A stretch of 64,000 nt of DNA from Notospermus geniculatus (Eukaryota; Nemertea; Pilidiophora; Heteronemertea; Lineidae), in NCBI GenBank assembly GCA_002633025.1, contig NMRB01001297.1:12284-76283 (forward strand), given 5' to 3'. Shown here one piece after another: positions 40,132 through 51,989 of the stretch (the first letter of the stretch is position 1; each line of letters starts with the position of its first letter). Under the pieces are notes generated by a model. The model was not told the origin of the DNA. It did no database searches and was given only the letters and a program-made list of their open reading frames with translations. Position numbers and translations under genes: made by a program.

Positions 40132-41337
40132 TTAGACCATATCCACTCCCCGTGGATATGGTCTCTTGTTTTTACTGGCCAGTTGCCGTGGGGCAAGGCT
40201 CGGTGGTTTTTGACACGTTTCACCTAAACCGCTGCGTGCCAAAGGCTGAAATTTGGCCAGTATACTCATTACAATCTGCTATCGTCAAAAATCCATCCAA
40301 GTTCCCGATCAGATCAATATTTCATTCCATATTTTGTCATTTTTAGCGGAATTTGCCGTTGTATTGCCGTGCCAATCATCGCTACACCATCCCACGTTTT
40401 AGCGGATCGGCAAACAGGTTTAACGATCGATTTACCGAGTAGGACGGTGCGGGAGGCGATGGTTACTTGGAATGGCCGTTCCAGGATGGAACGGACGGTG
40501 TCGCCGCCGCGGCAAAGATTGGAACTAATCTACGCTTGTATCATTGCGCTTCAACAAAATAGTTCCTGTTCGTTTTCTGACAAGTTTTGCTTCCTACATG
40601 TCCTAAGTTTATTTATTATCACAGTAAAATTGTACAAGCATGAACAAATGTTGCTTTCTTTGCTTATTATGTTGTTTTCGATTCCATATTTATGTTTATC
40701 CTGTAGTTGTGTAGTTGTGAGCAGAGGTAGGCCTACCGGTATCGGTTCGCAAAACTAGGCCTCGGCTAAGGTGCCGAAGTGAGGTCTTTCTGCGCTGCTC
40801 GTGTGCGCTGCTAAAACATGTAAAATTTCGTCTTAGTAGGCTATCAAAAAATTGCAGCGCTGCGTGGAGTTTGGCGCTGCTAATTTCAAAATTCTACCGT
40901 TTAGTATTTCATTCGACCCACACACAATATGAACAGGCATGTGCACACACTGTCCCTCTCTGGACACTGGATAGATAGGCCTAGGCCTAGGCCTGGGGGG
41001 GGGGGGGCGTGGAGTGGGTGAAGCCCATTCTCCGAGGAGTTGCCCCCGGAAAAATTGGGTAGGCTTAAAAGTGCCGGAAACGCGATTTCCTGGCACCTGG
41101 CCACGCCAAGTACTTTCTCCTGACTGAAAATAGGCCCAAAGCGGTGATGTAATTAAATTAAAATTTTCGCTGCTCAGCGGCTGAATGGGAGGGGGCTTGC
41201 GCCAGGCACACCCCCTGGATCCGCCACTAGGCCTACTGTACGCTGCATCTTGCATTAAAACTTCATTTCCATCTTTTCCACGTTTTAAACCTGGATATGG
41301 TCTACAATTCGCTGTTAAGCGAATTGCTCAGCTCTAG
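40132..41337 (+). mobile_element. Helitron-like element with hairpin and CTAG end, 1206 bp
   Basis: The 5' end has AGACCATATCCAC (40134-40146) and its exact complement GTGGATATGGTCT (40152-40164). At the 3' end TGGATATGGTCT recurs (41292-41303), followed by the hairpin CAATTCGC-TGTTAA-GCGAATTG (41305-41326), seven bases, then CTAG (41334-41337) and a T. The host word (GTCTTTATTTTGTAA, intact at 38790) is split between A and T, the canonical Helitron target. No helicase or Rep coding sequence is present, so it is non-autonomous. The interior includes a run of twelve G (about 40996). Confidence 0.8.
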
Positions 41338-41806
41338 TTTTGTAATGTCTTTATTTGTGGTTATAACTGCCCATACGATAGGGCTGGTCGGGAGTAAACT
41401 TAGTTCGCTGGTCTACTCAGCGTGGACAGTAAACCAGAGAGCTAGCGAATGATGCGATTAATCTAAACATGGCTAGTGTTTCTTCAGCAGGCATCCATCA
41501 TGGGGAAAAACAACTGTGAATGAGATGGCAAGAGTTTGTGCTTTAGCTCATCTTGAAATGGATGGAAGCTGTTTGCCCGGACACCTGGTATAAGCAACTG
41601 ATCGCAACCTTTACTTGTGTTTTGCCTTCCATTTGTTCAGGAAGAACAAATCATTCAAAATATTGAGGAGTAATGGTCGGATATCCAGTCAGGGTTTCCG
41701 TTGATGTGCTCCGTATGTGTGCTGATCGGGGGAAGGGGGCATCGGGGCCTCTGCATTAGAAGAGTTTCCAGGCTGGTGGCTGTAATTTTGAATTTTCCCC
41801 AAAAAT

Positions 41807-42084
41807 GTGACCCGCTCTGGCAAAACGAAAGCAGGCCTTGCCGTTTGACGGGCGCGATTTTGCATGCACCTCACAAACAATAGAATTTCTATTGTTTGCG
41901 AGGTGCATGCAAAATCGCGCCCGTCAAACGGCAAGGCCTGCGAAAGGCATGTCGCCCTTAGCTTTGCAGGTTGAGACGGAATGTTTGTCAGTTTCAATAT
42001 TGTCCGTTCTCTCCTGGTGTCATCTCGGTTCGTTGAGGCTCACCTTTTGAGCGCCATGCGACTCTTTTCGCCAGAGCAGGTCAC
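41807..42084. mobile_element. Element with GTGACCYGCTCTGGC ends around a long palindrome
   Basis: GTGACCCGCTCTGGCAAAA at the left and TTTTCGCCAGAGCAGGTCAC at the right are inverted repeats. The palindrome 41831-41941 occupies the left part. Confidence 0.65.
41831..41941. repeat. Near-perfect 111-bp palindrome
   Basis: Arms of 55 bp (41831-41885 and 41887-41941) are complementary with a single mismatch and a one-base centre. The arm starts GCAGGCCTTGCCGTTTGACG. Such a close match implies a recent origin or homogenisation. Confidence 0.95.
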
Positions 42085-42149
42085 GAATGTTGATGGTACA
42101 AAATCATATCTTCAATTTCCTTGGTAATAAGGATTCCTTAGACAATGTT

Positions 42150-42312
42150 ACCCCTTTTTACACCTGGGTGGGGTGAAGCAAGTGAGGCAAAGTGACATGC
42201 TCAAGGTCACAAGCGAGCGTGTTTTTTCTTGGTCAGGACTGGGAATCGAACCCAGGACCCACTCTGATCTGGAGCCCGCCTCGCTAACTACAAGACCTGA
42301 GACGCCACTCCA
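42150..42312 (-). mobile_element. tRNA-derived SINE (family C), partial, minus strand
   Basis: Read on the minus strand it has CAGATCAGAGTGGGTCCTGG, GTTCGATTCCCAGTCCTGAC and CTTGTGACCTTGAGCATGTC, as in the copy at 60335-60650. The 3' body is missing. Confidence 0.75.
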
Positions 42313-42697
42313 TAAGTACATGTATTCATCACCATCCATAAGGTTGTGGTGGTGATGAATACTTATGGCCTCCCATCTCAGACCTGCGTAAATCAGTCAA
42401 TCCGTGTTGTCATGGTTGTACCAAGGGAGGACTCTCCCAATCCCTTAACAACCGCGTCGCAATAATCATCTTCATCCCACGCTAACAAAATGATTATCGC
42501 AACATAAAAACATCCTAAACATAAGATTTCTATCCCCGTGAGAGGTGCCCTCTGAGCTCATTATCCCAGGTTGCCCCATTTGCGTCGAGATTTCTGAAAA
42601 GTGCTGCCGTTTAAATTGTGTAAGGAGCGATAAAACGACATTGCTCTGGCTTTCCATCATAAGCCATGATCTAATCCGCAACTTGGTGGATTCTCGT

Positions 42698-43411
42698 AAG
42701 GCCACGCTTATTTTATTTGTTGGATTACGGACCCGCGGACTCTAACAAAATCAAAAAGTGAAGAAAAAAATTTCCTGCCCAACCATTTTCGGCAGTGTTT
42801 TTTTCCCCGCCGGCCCCACAAACACAAAAACAGTTTTTTTTCCGCGCTGGTCGTAAAATCCAGTTGAAAAATTCTGCAATTTCATATGGTCGCTAAAAAC
42901 CTTCTGGTGTTTTACCACACACGCCCCATCCCATTGATCCCAGCATGTCTTGCGCAGGAACGTGAACAACCAAGGTAGCTGACGGGGAAGATTTATACTT
43001 TCGAGTGACGGTGAAGCAGGCAGCGAAATAACAAGGAAGACCTTTTTTTTCTCTAAAAGTTAAAGTTTGGGTTTATAGTCTGATATCAACAACGGTAGAG
43101 GTTTCATCCGACTTTACACTTTAACCGGCCAGTCTACCCTGAAACCTTTCAGTAGAACTCAGATGAGCTGCTCATTCAGCGCAACAATCCGAGCATTTCC
43201 GACCGGTACCCATTTATACACCTGGGTGGAGAGAGGCCAGTGAGGCAAAGAGACTTCCCAAAGTCTCACGCCCAGTGGGATTCGAACCCGGGACCCTCTG
43301 ACCGCTAGTCGGAGGCCCGAACCACTACACCACCGTGGCTCTTTTCTCCCTACCGTACTTGCATTCTGAGGTCAAAATCCGTAATCCAACAAATAAAATA
43401 AGCGTGGCCTA
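42698..43411. mobile_element. Element with 34-bp ends, carrying a SINE
   Basis: AAGGCCACGCTTATTTTATT with TGTTGGATTACGGA at the left and the exact inverse at 43375-43408. The interior includes the minus-strand SINE 43050-43343. No transposase frame is visible. Confidence 0.75.
43050..43343 (-). mobile_element. tRNA-derived SINE (family B), minus strand
   Basis: On the minus strand it begins GAGCCACGGTGGTGTAGTGG, with B box GGGTTCGAATCC, and ends in the tail region TATCAGACTATAAACCCAAA. A + strand copy lies at 57949-58335. Confidence 0.8.
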
Positions 43412-44117
43412 ATAAGGAGCCATAAACGTGAACCATACGCTTTCGAATTTCCGACCTTCGGGATTTACCACAAGTGGCACGTCTTCCATCATTTGCTAAG
43501 AGTGCCCATCCTAGGTCATAAAACAATGAGGCTATCACACGCCACCCCCCGGGAGACAAGACCCACATTACCCAATGTAATATTGAAAATGTCCCTCTGG
43601 GTATAATATCAAGGATTGGCTTCATACAACTGATCCTGTAAATTGCAATTTCAGAGTTCGCATTAGCCATGTCATTGATACACCCGCCTCGAGCATCTTG
43701 CAGATTGCCTAAGTTTTTCCCATCCTTGAAAAATCCCTATAACGCCGTAGCGAGAATGGATGCCGGCGTGCGTGGTGTGCCTAATGCCAAGCCGTTCATT
43801 CACACATTCGCTGATGAGCGATGTCGTGAACGACGATGGTTCGTTTTCTGTACGGCGTAATCATTTACGGGATCATTACTCGGAGGAGAGATTTACAACG
43901 GCTCAATATCCCCATTTGTAGATTGGTGTTCTACGACAGGATCTGGTTTCTTGCTCGAGCATCTGCTGCATCTCACTTCCGTGTGCACAATCTCGGGATC
44001 AATGTCCTTCGGAAGTGATCTCCTGATCGAGGTTCTCAAATAAAAATCCATCATGTTGTTCTTTTTCTGCTGTTTACTTCTGCGGGGAAGGTCTTCCCTG
44101 GGAGAGATTGGCCAACC

Positions 44118-44690
44118 TTAAGCCTAGCGTACATCACACTTGCGACTGGAAGCACTGATCTGATCAGTTGCTGGTGATGGCTTAGCCCGGGCCATATGGG
44201 ATTTCATTCCAGGCTCTTCAGTCCGTCGCATGGGACAGTAAACCGTGGTGCCTTGTACCTTGTGTCTTTGCATGGGCAAGTAAAATACCCCATCCAAGTG
44301 AAGAACATGAGTAGCTTGTGATGGTCTCCTCCGTACTCACCAGGGCCAATAATGCTGTGGCTTCGGCCCTGACGGAAAAATGAAATACAAATACAAAATG
44401 TTGCTGGTGATGTACATGCTGCACACACATCGCAAATTCAGCAACCCATTCTCAGTAAAACTAGGAGCATCCAATCAGTCATCATGTCCTGACCACGTAC
44501 ATCGCACTTGTGACTGGCATGGCAGCAACTCAGGCAACATCCAGGGCATTGAGACTCAAAGAGTGCGTACATCGACCATTTCTGGCGACTGATCAGTCGC
44601 CTCCAGTTCCAGCTAGATCCTCCCAGTCGCCAGGTAGCTCAGTGGCGACTAGTTATATCCAGTGGCAAGTGCGTTGTACGCTAGGCTTAA
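44118..44690. mobile_element. TTAA-flanked MITE, GCCTAGCGTACATC family, hosting a SINE
   Basis: TTAA GCCTAGCGTACATCACAC at the left, GTGCGTTGTACGCTAGGC TTAA at the right; interior with CAACTGATCAGTCGCC-type words. Other copies lie at 51265-51989, 56435-56927 and 58672-59080. A SINE interrupts it at 44180-44400. Confidence 0.8.
44180..44400 (+). mobile_element. SINE (family A), 5'-truncated, 12-bp target duplication
   Basis: It begins at CCCGGGCCATATGGGATTTC of the SINE body and ends AATGAAATACAAATACAAAA. TTGCTGGTGATG flanks it perfectly on both sides (44168-44179 and 44401-44412). The 5' truncation plus direct duplication show target-primed reverse transcription. Confidence 0.95.
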
Positions 44691-44922
44691 CCAGAAAAAA
44701 AATATGTGTTGACTGATGCTAGATCTGAAAAAGTCTTAATATACATGTAGCCATTGTCACAGCAGTTGCATTTCAGATCTTCTTTGGTTCTTTCAACCAC
44801 ATCATTTGGCATAGGTTGGTTGTTGACCCCTGGCAAACAGATCGATTTCTTTTGTCAGATCAGTGTCGTTTTCGCCTGATCACCTCATTATCTTTCTCCG
44901 GCAATAATGACATCCCCCCCCC

Positions 44923-44966
44923 NNNNNNNNNNNNNNNNNNNNNNNNNNNNNNNNNNNNNNNNNNNN
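44923..44966. other. Assembly gap of 44 N
   Basis: A run of ambiguous bases follows a C-homopolymer. The true length is unknown. Confidence 1.
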
Positions 44967-45034
44967 CCTCAGGTCAAGTGGGATTGCTCGGGAAGATTTA
45001 AGGTGCTAAAAAAGAACGATCCAGTCATGATCCA

Positions 45035-45482
45035 ATGAGGAACTGGTGGAACTAATCCTTGACGTGGTGCTGACGAACTTAGTTAAAACTATGATGTCAA
45101 AAGTCAAGCCAACGTTATTTGCCATTTAATTCTGAAATTACACCCTACTTCTATTCTAGCCCTAATATACCTGAAGTAGTCCATTCAGTTTCAAATTTTA
45201 CACGTTCATCATCAAGTATAGGACTGACTCAATGTATCTGAATGTTTTCAAATGAAAATTCAAGCGGGAACATGTTTAATTTCATTGATAAAATTAACTA
45301 TTTTAGGGTAAACAACAGACCGAAGAGCAATGTCTTTGATTCTGAATGACGCTTCGCACATAACGTCACGAGCGATGCGCGGCGTCAGTGACGTTTCCAA
45401 CGTCGCAATGCATGAACTTTTGTGTTAAAATTAAAAATTGAGTTGTTCCCCAGCGCCTCCTTTGGACACGCCGGTTCCCCAT
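45035..45482 (-). mobile_element. MITE with ATGRGGAACCGGYG ends, copy 2
   Basis: The reverse complement follows 26619-27057 along its whole length, starting ATGAGGAACTGGTGGAAC and ending ACGCCGGTTCCCCAT. Confidence 0.8.
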
Positions 45483-46817
45483 CCTGTATTGCGAATTCTC
45501 TCCCACTTCGTGGAGGAGTGACCGATCGAAGCCGATTCCAGTTGTGTGTCAAAACCCTTGAATTGTGGATGGCACAGAATCAGAAGTGTTTCCGATGGCA
45601 CTTCTGTGATCGTTATCACGGATGCACAGATTCCTGGACATAATTTCTGTCGATCAAATCTGTGTTAATTTCCGTATATTTGCCCATTTACGCATTCTCG
45701 GTTATAAAAATTGAGGATGAGATAGACCGCAATTTTGGTATCTTCAATAATTTGAATACCGGCACACGCCGAAATGCGTCACATGGACAAGCATTAGCAA
45801 GAAAAAAAACAAACGACAAACAACTCTTTCGGTATGCCATGATGATCCCAGATTGATGGCATAAATATTGTTGATACATGTCATATGGTCATCTCTAAAA
45901 TAGGAATTAAAAATGTGCCAGTGGGTCTGTTACAAAACCGGCACAAATGGAAGCAAGTTATGTAGCCATTTGGGTCAACGGTTTGTTGAGAGAAAAAAAT
46001 AGGAAGGGTGTGGTCGTATTGTTGATTTGAAATACACGTAGGAAATGAGTGAAGTATTTAGGTGATATTATTACTGATGTAGCCCTGGTACCAAAAAACA
46101 GCATATGCCCCGATCATGCCAATGAGGAGCACTACATCAAATACACATTAACCATGCCTTACACATGCTTTCGTACAGGTGCATTGATGAGGCATGAGCA
46201 TGATTTATGCATCTAGGTTCCTGTACCTTCTGAACAGATCTTTTGACGAAGGTCAATAAATTCTCCGACTGGTGTGAGTGGTATCACCACTTTAGCAAAC
46301 TCTCTGTGAATATTTGAGGGAGGTACACCTTAATGTTTACCAATGCATCCAACATCGCCAACTTTGAAGTCAACGTATTGCGTTGATTACACATGTCATT
46401 TTCCCCTCCCGCTCTTCCCCGAGGGTACGTTTGTCACTTTTCTCTCCGTGCACCACCTGCCACTAAGCGATGCGTTCATACCTCGATCTACGGCACCTCC
46501 AAGATTTGCGCTGCGATCATGTTTTATTAATCCAGCTTTGGCAGTAATTGCACTCTGTGCCGTGTAAAACCCAGTAGGAGTGCCACTGTTCATCAAAGTC
46601 AACGTCAGCTTGGCTCATGTGGAAGTTTTTTTTTGCTCTAACTCTGCCATGAAGTGCACAGACTCGATTTTGAATTGATGAGGAAATGGTGGAAGTGCTG
46701 ATTTCCACTCTTGAACTTGTCTTAGTTTCAGAGCTCAGGTTTCGGTTAGGAAGTGCACAACTACATGTACATTTGTATTTTAGTTCAGTTCAGCTTCTGG
46801 GCATGGGAATTTGTTGT

Positions 46818-47203
46818 ATTTTCCGTCAGGGCCGAAGCCATAGCATCATTGGCCCTGGTAAGTACAGATGAGGGCGTCACAAGCTACTAATGTTCCTCAC
46901 ATGGATGGGGTCTTTTACTTGCCCTTGCAAAGAAACAATGGGTCATATGAATAAAGACTAGCAAATGCTTTTACTTCAATTTTGTACAGCATTGATTAGT
47001 GTATTTGTATTGCAAAATTCAAGTAAAAGCATTTGCTAGTCTTTATTCATATGACCCAATGTACCAGGCACCATGGCTTACTGTCCCATGCGAGGGACAT
47101 GAAGAGCCGGGAATGAAATCCCATATGGCCTGGGCTGGATTCGAACCCGGGACCTGCCGCTTGCTGAGCGGGCATGATAACCACTCGGTTATCAGGGCTC
47201 GGC
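46818..47203 (-). mobile_element. SINE (family A), minus strand, split by a foldback
   Basis: TTTTCCGTCAGGGCCGAAGC (tail end) at the left and GGGTTCGAACCCGG-type B box read in reverse (GGATTCGAACCCGGGACCTG) with AACCACTCGGTTATCAGGGC at the right. The foldback 46939-47058 interrupts it between GCAAAGAAACAA and TACCAGGCACC. Confidence 0.85.
46939..47058. mobile_element. Foldback element inside a SINE, 120 bp
   Basis: TGGGTCATATGAATAAAGAC with TAGCAAATGCTTTTACTT pairs with the right half almost perfectly (about 46-bp arms, centre about 25 bp). The SINE on both sides marks the exact boundaries. Confidence 0.85.
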
Positions 47204-47204
47204 T

Positions 47205-47376
47205 CAGGGGCGGATCCAGAATCATGGGAAAGAGGGGGCACATCCAACGCACATCATGGAAAACCTTGGTCTTTTAACATCTTTTCAACATTTCGAAATT
47301 TCCCAGTCAATTTTAAAGATTTTCCACAAAATAGAGGGGGCACGGGCCGGGTGTGCCCCCCTTAGATCCGCACCTG
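47205..47376. mobile_element. MITE of the GCGGATCC family, 5-bp target duplication
   Basis: CAGGGGCGGATCCAGAATCA at the left and CTTAGATCCGCACCTG at the right. CGGCT directly flanks both sides (47200-47204 and 47377-47381). It lies at the 5' edge of the minus-strand SINE. Confidence 0.8.
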
Positions 47377-47937
47377 CGGCTATCAGGGCATGGCAATGCC
47401 GCATAAAGTGGTCTACGTTTCAGAGTGAGCAATGGCACACCCATGTCAGATCAGTGTGCGTATATTTTCGATGACATCGTGGGTTGAGGAGGTTGGCATT
47501 GATGGGAAAGAGACACGTGTCGGGAAGAATACATCAATGCAGCATCAGTTCCTCGCGTCATGTGATCAATTCAACCTTGGGTTTTGAAAGAACCCAACCT
47601 TTTTCCTCCTCTTTGCCGATCTGTCATCGTCTTTGATAAAACAGGCTTCAGAACGTGTCAAGCTGTTTTCGTTGCGATGAAAATGGAGAATGATTAGTAT
47701 GGTCTCAGGTGGCAGTGCCAACAACTCTAGCTTGATGTTAGATCATTGTTCATTCACACACCCTCCCTTCCACCTCTTTCACTTTATGACGGACTATGTC
47801 TTCACGATGCGTTGGTGGCAGTAAATTTTATGATTTATTGAGAAAGCAGTGTGAAAGTTCGATTGAATTTGGCGAGCGGCCATCTTTCTGGTTGTCGTGG
47901 TAATCTGTGGTAGAAAACTTTGTCGGACGAAACACAT

Positions 47938-48163
47938 TATAGAGCTTGTGCAGTGGCTCATTATGACGTCACTTTTGACCTGCAATCCACCATGCTGACG
48001 TCGACGACAAAGTGCGCCACGTGTAGACTGTGTCATGGTTTGAAGACGCACACACTCCACTTGCGCTGATGACAAAATGCACCACGTGGGTCGCCGACGT
48101 CGTCAAATTGACCGTCAAGATGGCGGATTATTCCGTGATGACGTCGGCTGCACAAGCTCTATA
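47938..48163. mobile_element. MITE with TATAGAGCTTGTGCAG ends, copy 2
   Basis: Perfect 16-bp ends TATAGAGCTTGTGCAG and CTGCACAAGCTCTATA. The body agrees with 16112-16345, including GCGCCACGTGTAGAC and TGCACCACGTGG. Confidence 0.9.
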
Positions 48164-50893
48164 GCGGCTGCACACGAGTGCAGTTTTGCCTCCAACTATT
48201 GAGATTTTTGCCTCCTACATACAAATTGTCATTGTGTGCGGTGGCCGGAGGCGGAGGAGGCAACATTTTTTGCCTCCAACGCAGATTAAACATGTTTGTG
48301 TGCGGCAAAGGGGTACGCAAAAAATTTCGTCTTTAATTTTTTCGGCGTAGAGCACTGGAGCAGAAAGTACACAGTTTTTACCCAAGTCTTCGCAACACTA
48401 CACTTCTGTACGCCACGCCTTCACAATAGTACGCTACCCTACGATAGTCCAACGAAAAATCCTTTGAGGCTGGCACAGTGTTGCATACTTTTGCTTAGTG
48501 TGCAGGGTTCAGGGACTTGCACCGATCCTGCGTGTAGCAACATTTATTTCATGAGAACACAGCCTTTCAGCATACTTGGTATTCCGCACAACGCAACTCT
48601 ACGCAGGTACAGTGAAAGGGGCTTGAGTTATACACTATCTGGTTGTCATCCAATGACATCGACTGAAGATGAAAAGTCGAAGTTGAACAAACCTCAAATT
48701 CAACGTCGGTCAACAATAACGCCAATCACTGATGGCAAGCGACAGAGCCGCTTTAATTCATTTCAATGTACCTCCCCACCAGCCGCCTACAAATATTGAC
48801 CAAACCGAGTGAACGTGCCTGAATTCTTAGAAACGTCCAAAGGCAATATTCCAAGATGGCTGCTAGCTATAAACTGATTTTGTAGTTCAATTATGTTAGC
48901 ATTGGGTTAAAGCATGATGGATTCATGTCAGCGGTGAATTGGTTGCCATGTTTCTGTCAGTTTCATTACCGCGACTCTCAACTGTTGGATCTATTCATAG
49001 CTCCGACTTCTTGCACACAATCGTCGAAGATTTCATTAATTTCCAACACATCGTGCCCTTTCAGTAAATTCCAATATTTTCTGCCGTCATTTCATGCCAC
49101 GTGCTCCAATCTTGGCGATCATAATGACGAATTAAAGTCTGGCATTGGCGAAATGTCATGCTTGAATGATTATTAATCTTGATATTGGATTTATAAGGAA
49201 TCAATGTTCGCCACGAATGGACTGGCTGTCCAATCATGATTATGTTGGCTTGTGTTTGGGCAGAGTCTGTTTCAAAACTCAAGGTTGCAGCGGTAGTTGT
49301 GAGGTGCCGTTTGAAGGACTTGATTCATATAGTAACAGGGGTTGATAATGTGCGTATTTGTGTAAATACGCAAATCTTGTTGGAAATCTTAGTGAAGTCT
49401 TGCACAAGACGTAACATACACATGCCAAAAAAGCCCCAGATGCAGACCGTACGCACTATGATACTGTTATCATCCGACAAATACGCAAGCAATTGAAAAC
49501 TCTCTATTTAAAAGCACGAATAAAGTTCCACAGTCAGCATGCAGGACGCGATGACATTGCCGCCATGCATGCCATGGCTGCTATTTAGGGTGACATCAGA
49601 ATTTTTCCAGGTCTCGCTACACAGTTTTGGTGAGGTCTCACTACACAGTTATGGCGTAACCTGCTCTGGTAGCACCAGGCATGCGTAAAATACGCTATTT
49701 TAGTAGTGTACGGGCTCACTAAATACAAGATGAGTAAAGTACTCCTGGCTTTTAAAAAATTATCTAAACCCCTTTATAGGACCTGGTTTCAGTGTGATGC
49801 CCTCTGTTGTAGCTGTGATCCCCCACTGAAGTAGCTTTCTCACTCAACCCCCCCCCCCCCAACCCAACATTCACAACCAACAAATGATTATTTGAGGTTT
49901 GGTCTTGGAAGAAACCTCCTCCTCCATCACGAGAATGAGGTGGCAACTCGTGCTTCTAGCACTATCAGAATAGAAATGTGCCGTAATTTCTCGTAATTAT
50001 CATGCATTGCAATTTTCCCACAGTTGCTTTAATCAGAATAAAAACGTTCCAAAATTCACTTTGTTCGTGCAAAAATACAAGATATCAAAGGCGCAAAAGA
50101 AGTGCTTGGGAGTTTCCCGGTTTATCGTGAGCTCAATTACGCTAATTCCATGATCAGAATGCGAATTATTTTCTGGCGAGTTATCAGGGATACGTGACAG
50201 TTTCCATCGTTTTGTGCGCCACTCCCAGAAAATTGGCGAGTACGCGGTTGTCAATGACAGCCGTATTTAATTTTCTAATAACGTCGGTTAATATCCGAGC
50301 TTGTGCTATCTGAGTGTTCGGCGCGATCGTTCTTTCCTTTACCGTCACACAGCAGCGCGTGCAAATTGATTTAGATGGCGGTATAGGCTGCCGATATTGA
50401 ATGCCACTTTTTGCTGTGTAAACCGAGATGAGATGTTGTAAAAATCTAACAGTTATAGCCGAGCCCTGGGGCCATCTTAAGAGGAGTTAATTCCAGGAGA
50501 ATATCGTTCTACGTTCGTGCTTTTTTGCTGGCTATTGGCTGCGTAGTTGTAATGTACATCTTTTTCTTTGTTCATTGTATCGGATCAGTTCCCATGCTGG
50601 TCAGCTTAAGCGGGTATCAGTTGAACGACCATGTGGCTCGCGTCATCGACTAGAAGAGTGAAATTTGATACAACACAACAGAGTAAAAGTTACAGGGTTG
50701 CAGCTATAAGTTTTCTTCACCAATGTTTTTAAAAAAATCATTGACTATATTTTCAACAGAAAATTGTGAATTTGGCGCTTGGTCATTTTGGCTGAAGAAG
50801 AGGTGCAAGGAATGGTGTTTGCTGGAGACTGCTGACCAGTATAGTACTAAGGGTACTATGCTTGTACCCTCAAAGGAATAGAAAAGGGCCATT

Positions 50894-51150
50894 TTTAGCT
50901 CACCTGTGAGCTTTTGTCGTCATGCAGTGTCCGTCGTCATCGTCGTCGTCCGTTAGCAGGGCACGTTTCGTAACCGCTGGGGCTATTGATCTGAAACTTG
51001 GTACATATACCCCTAGGTCAGATGACCTGTGACACCAAGTTTCGGTCTGATTTGATTATTGGCTTGGCCACTAGGTGGCCAAAACCGAAAACACAAAAAG
51101 TGCAATAACTCCTGAACTACTGACTGGATCGTCTCCAAATGATGTCTGAT
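50894..51150 (+). mobile_element. GCTCACC-family repeat, 3'-truncated
   Basis: TTTTTAGCTCACCTGTGAGC and CGTCGTCGTCCGTTAGCAGG then a body matching 11518-11800; it breaks off where a GCCTAGCGTACATC-type fragment begins. Confidence 0.65.
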
Positions 51151-51264
51151 TGGATCCTCAAAGGTTTACTGAGTTGTGAATTTGCGATGTGCTTGCAGCG
51201 CGTACATCACCAGCGACTGATCAGATCAGTTGCTTCTAGTCGCAAGTGCGATGTATGTCTGGCT

Positions 51265-51989
51265 TTAAAGCCTAGTGCACATCGACCTTGCAACTGGAAG
51301 CAACTACCGGCAATGGCGTTTCCGGCAACGGTGGGCGACTGGCTGGAAACAGCAGCAACTGATCAGATGCTCAAACAGGCCGATGTGCGTGCGCCGGCAA
51401 CGCTATTGCCAACCGTTGCCGCTAGTTCCGGCCAGTTGCTCATGTTTACTCATTGCTGACCGTTGCTTCCAGTTGTCTTCAGTCGCTTTCGATGTGCGCG
51501 CTCTGGCAATGAATTTCCTTTGTTTGTGGAGCACACCTGGTCATGTGATGGAATCCCGAGTGGCCCGATCGGAAGACATCGACAATTTCCGTGTAGCATT
51601 CAGTTCAGTTGCCTGTTCGATGTGTGCGCTCCAGATTGAACATTTGAAGACTGGATTGTGCCACTTGTTGCCGCAATGACCAGTCGTAATGCCCGTGTCG
51701 CACTGTCCTGAAGTTGACACCCGATGGCCATACGAATTAATGGAAACTTTTGGAAATCTTACAGCCTGAAGAAGACCCCGGTTGGGATCGAAAATTTGCA
51801 AGATTCTGGAAGTTGACTTCGGGGCCATCTTCACGCAAAATTCAAAATTCCATATTCGTGTGGCCATCGGGTGTCTAATTTCGGGACAGTGTGACACGGG
51901 CATAACCGATGTGCACAGAACGCGTACATCGATAGTGACTGTTGCGTTCAGTTGCTTTCAGTCGCAAGGTCGATGTGCGCTAGGCTTTA
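51265..51989. mobile_element. GCCTAGCGTACATC-family MITE split by another element
   Basis: TTAAAGCCTAGTGCACATCG at the left and CGATGTGCGCTAGGCTTTA at the right. The body agrees with 58672-59080. A 215-bp foldback (51689-51903) interrupts it. A partial relative lies just upstream (51150-51264). Confidence 0.75.
51689..51903. mobile_element. Foldback with ATGCCCGTGTCRCACTGTCC ends
   Basis: The first 50 bp (ATGCCCGTGTCGCACTGTCC ... ACACCCGATGGCCATACGAA) pair with the last 50 bp. The centre holds CTGAAGAAGACCCCGGTTGG with GATCGAAAATTTGC, which recalls the motif in 4284-4360. Confidence 0.75.

Noticed and set aside
48296-48799. Open frame of 167 codons on the + strand
   Set aside because: The product has no recognisable domain, no splice context in LRP5/6, and low-complexity tracts typical of chance frames. 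It lies in a repeat-rich intron.
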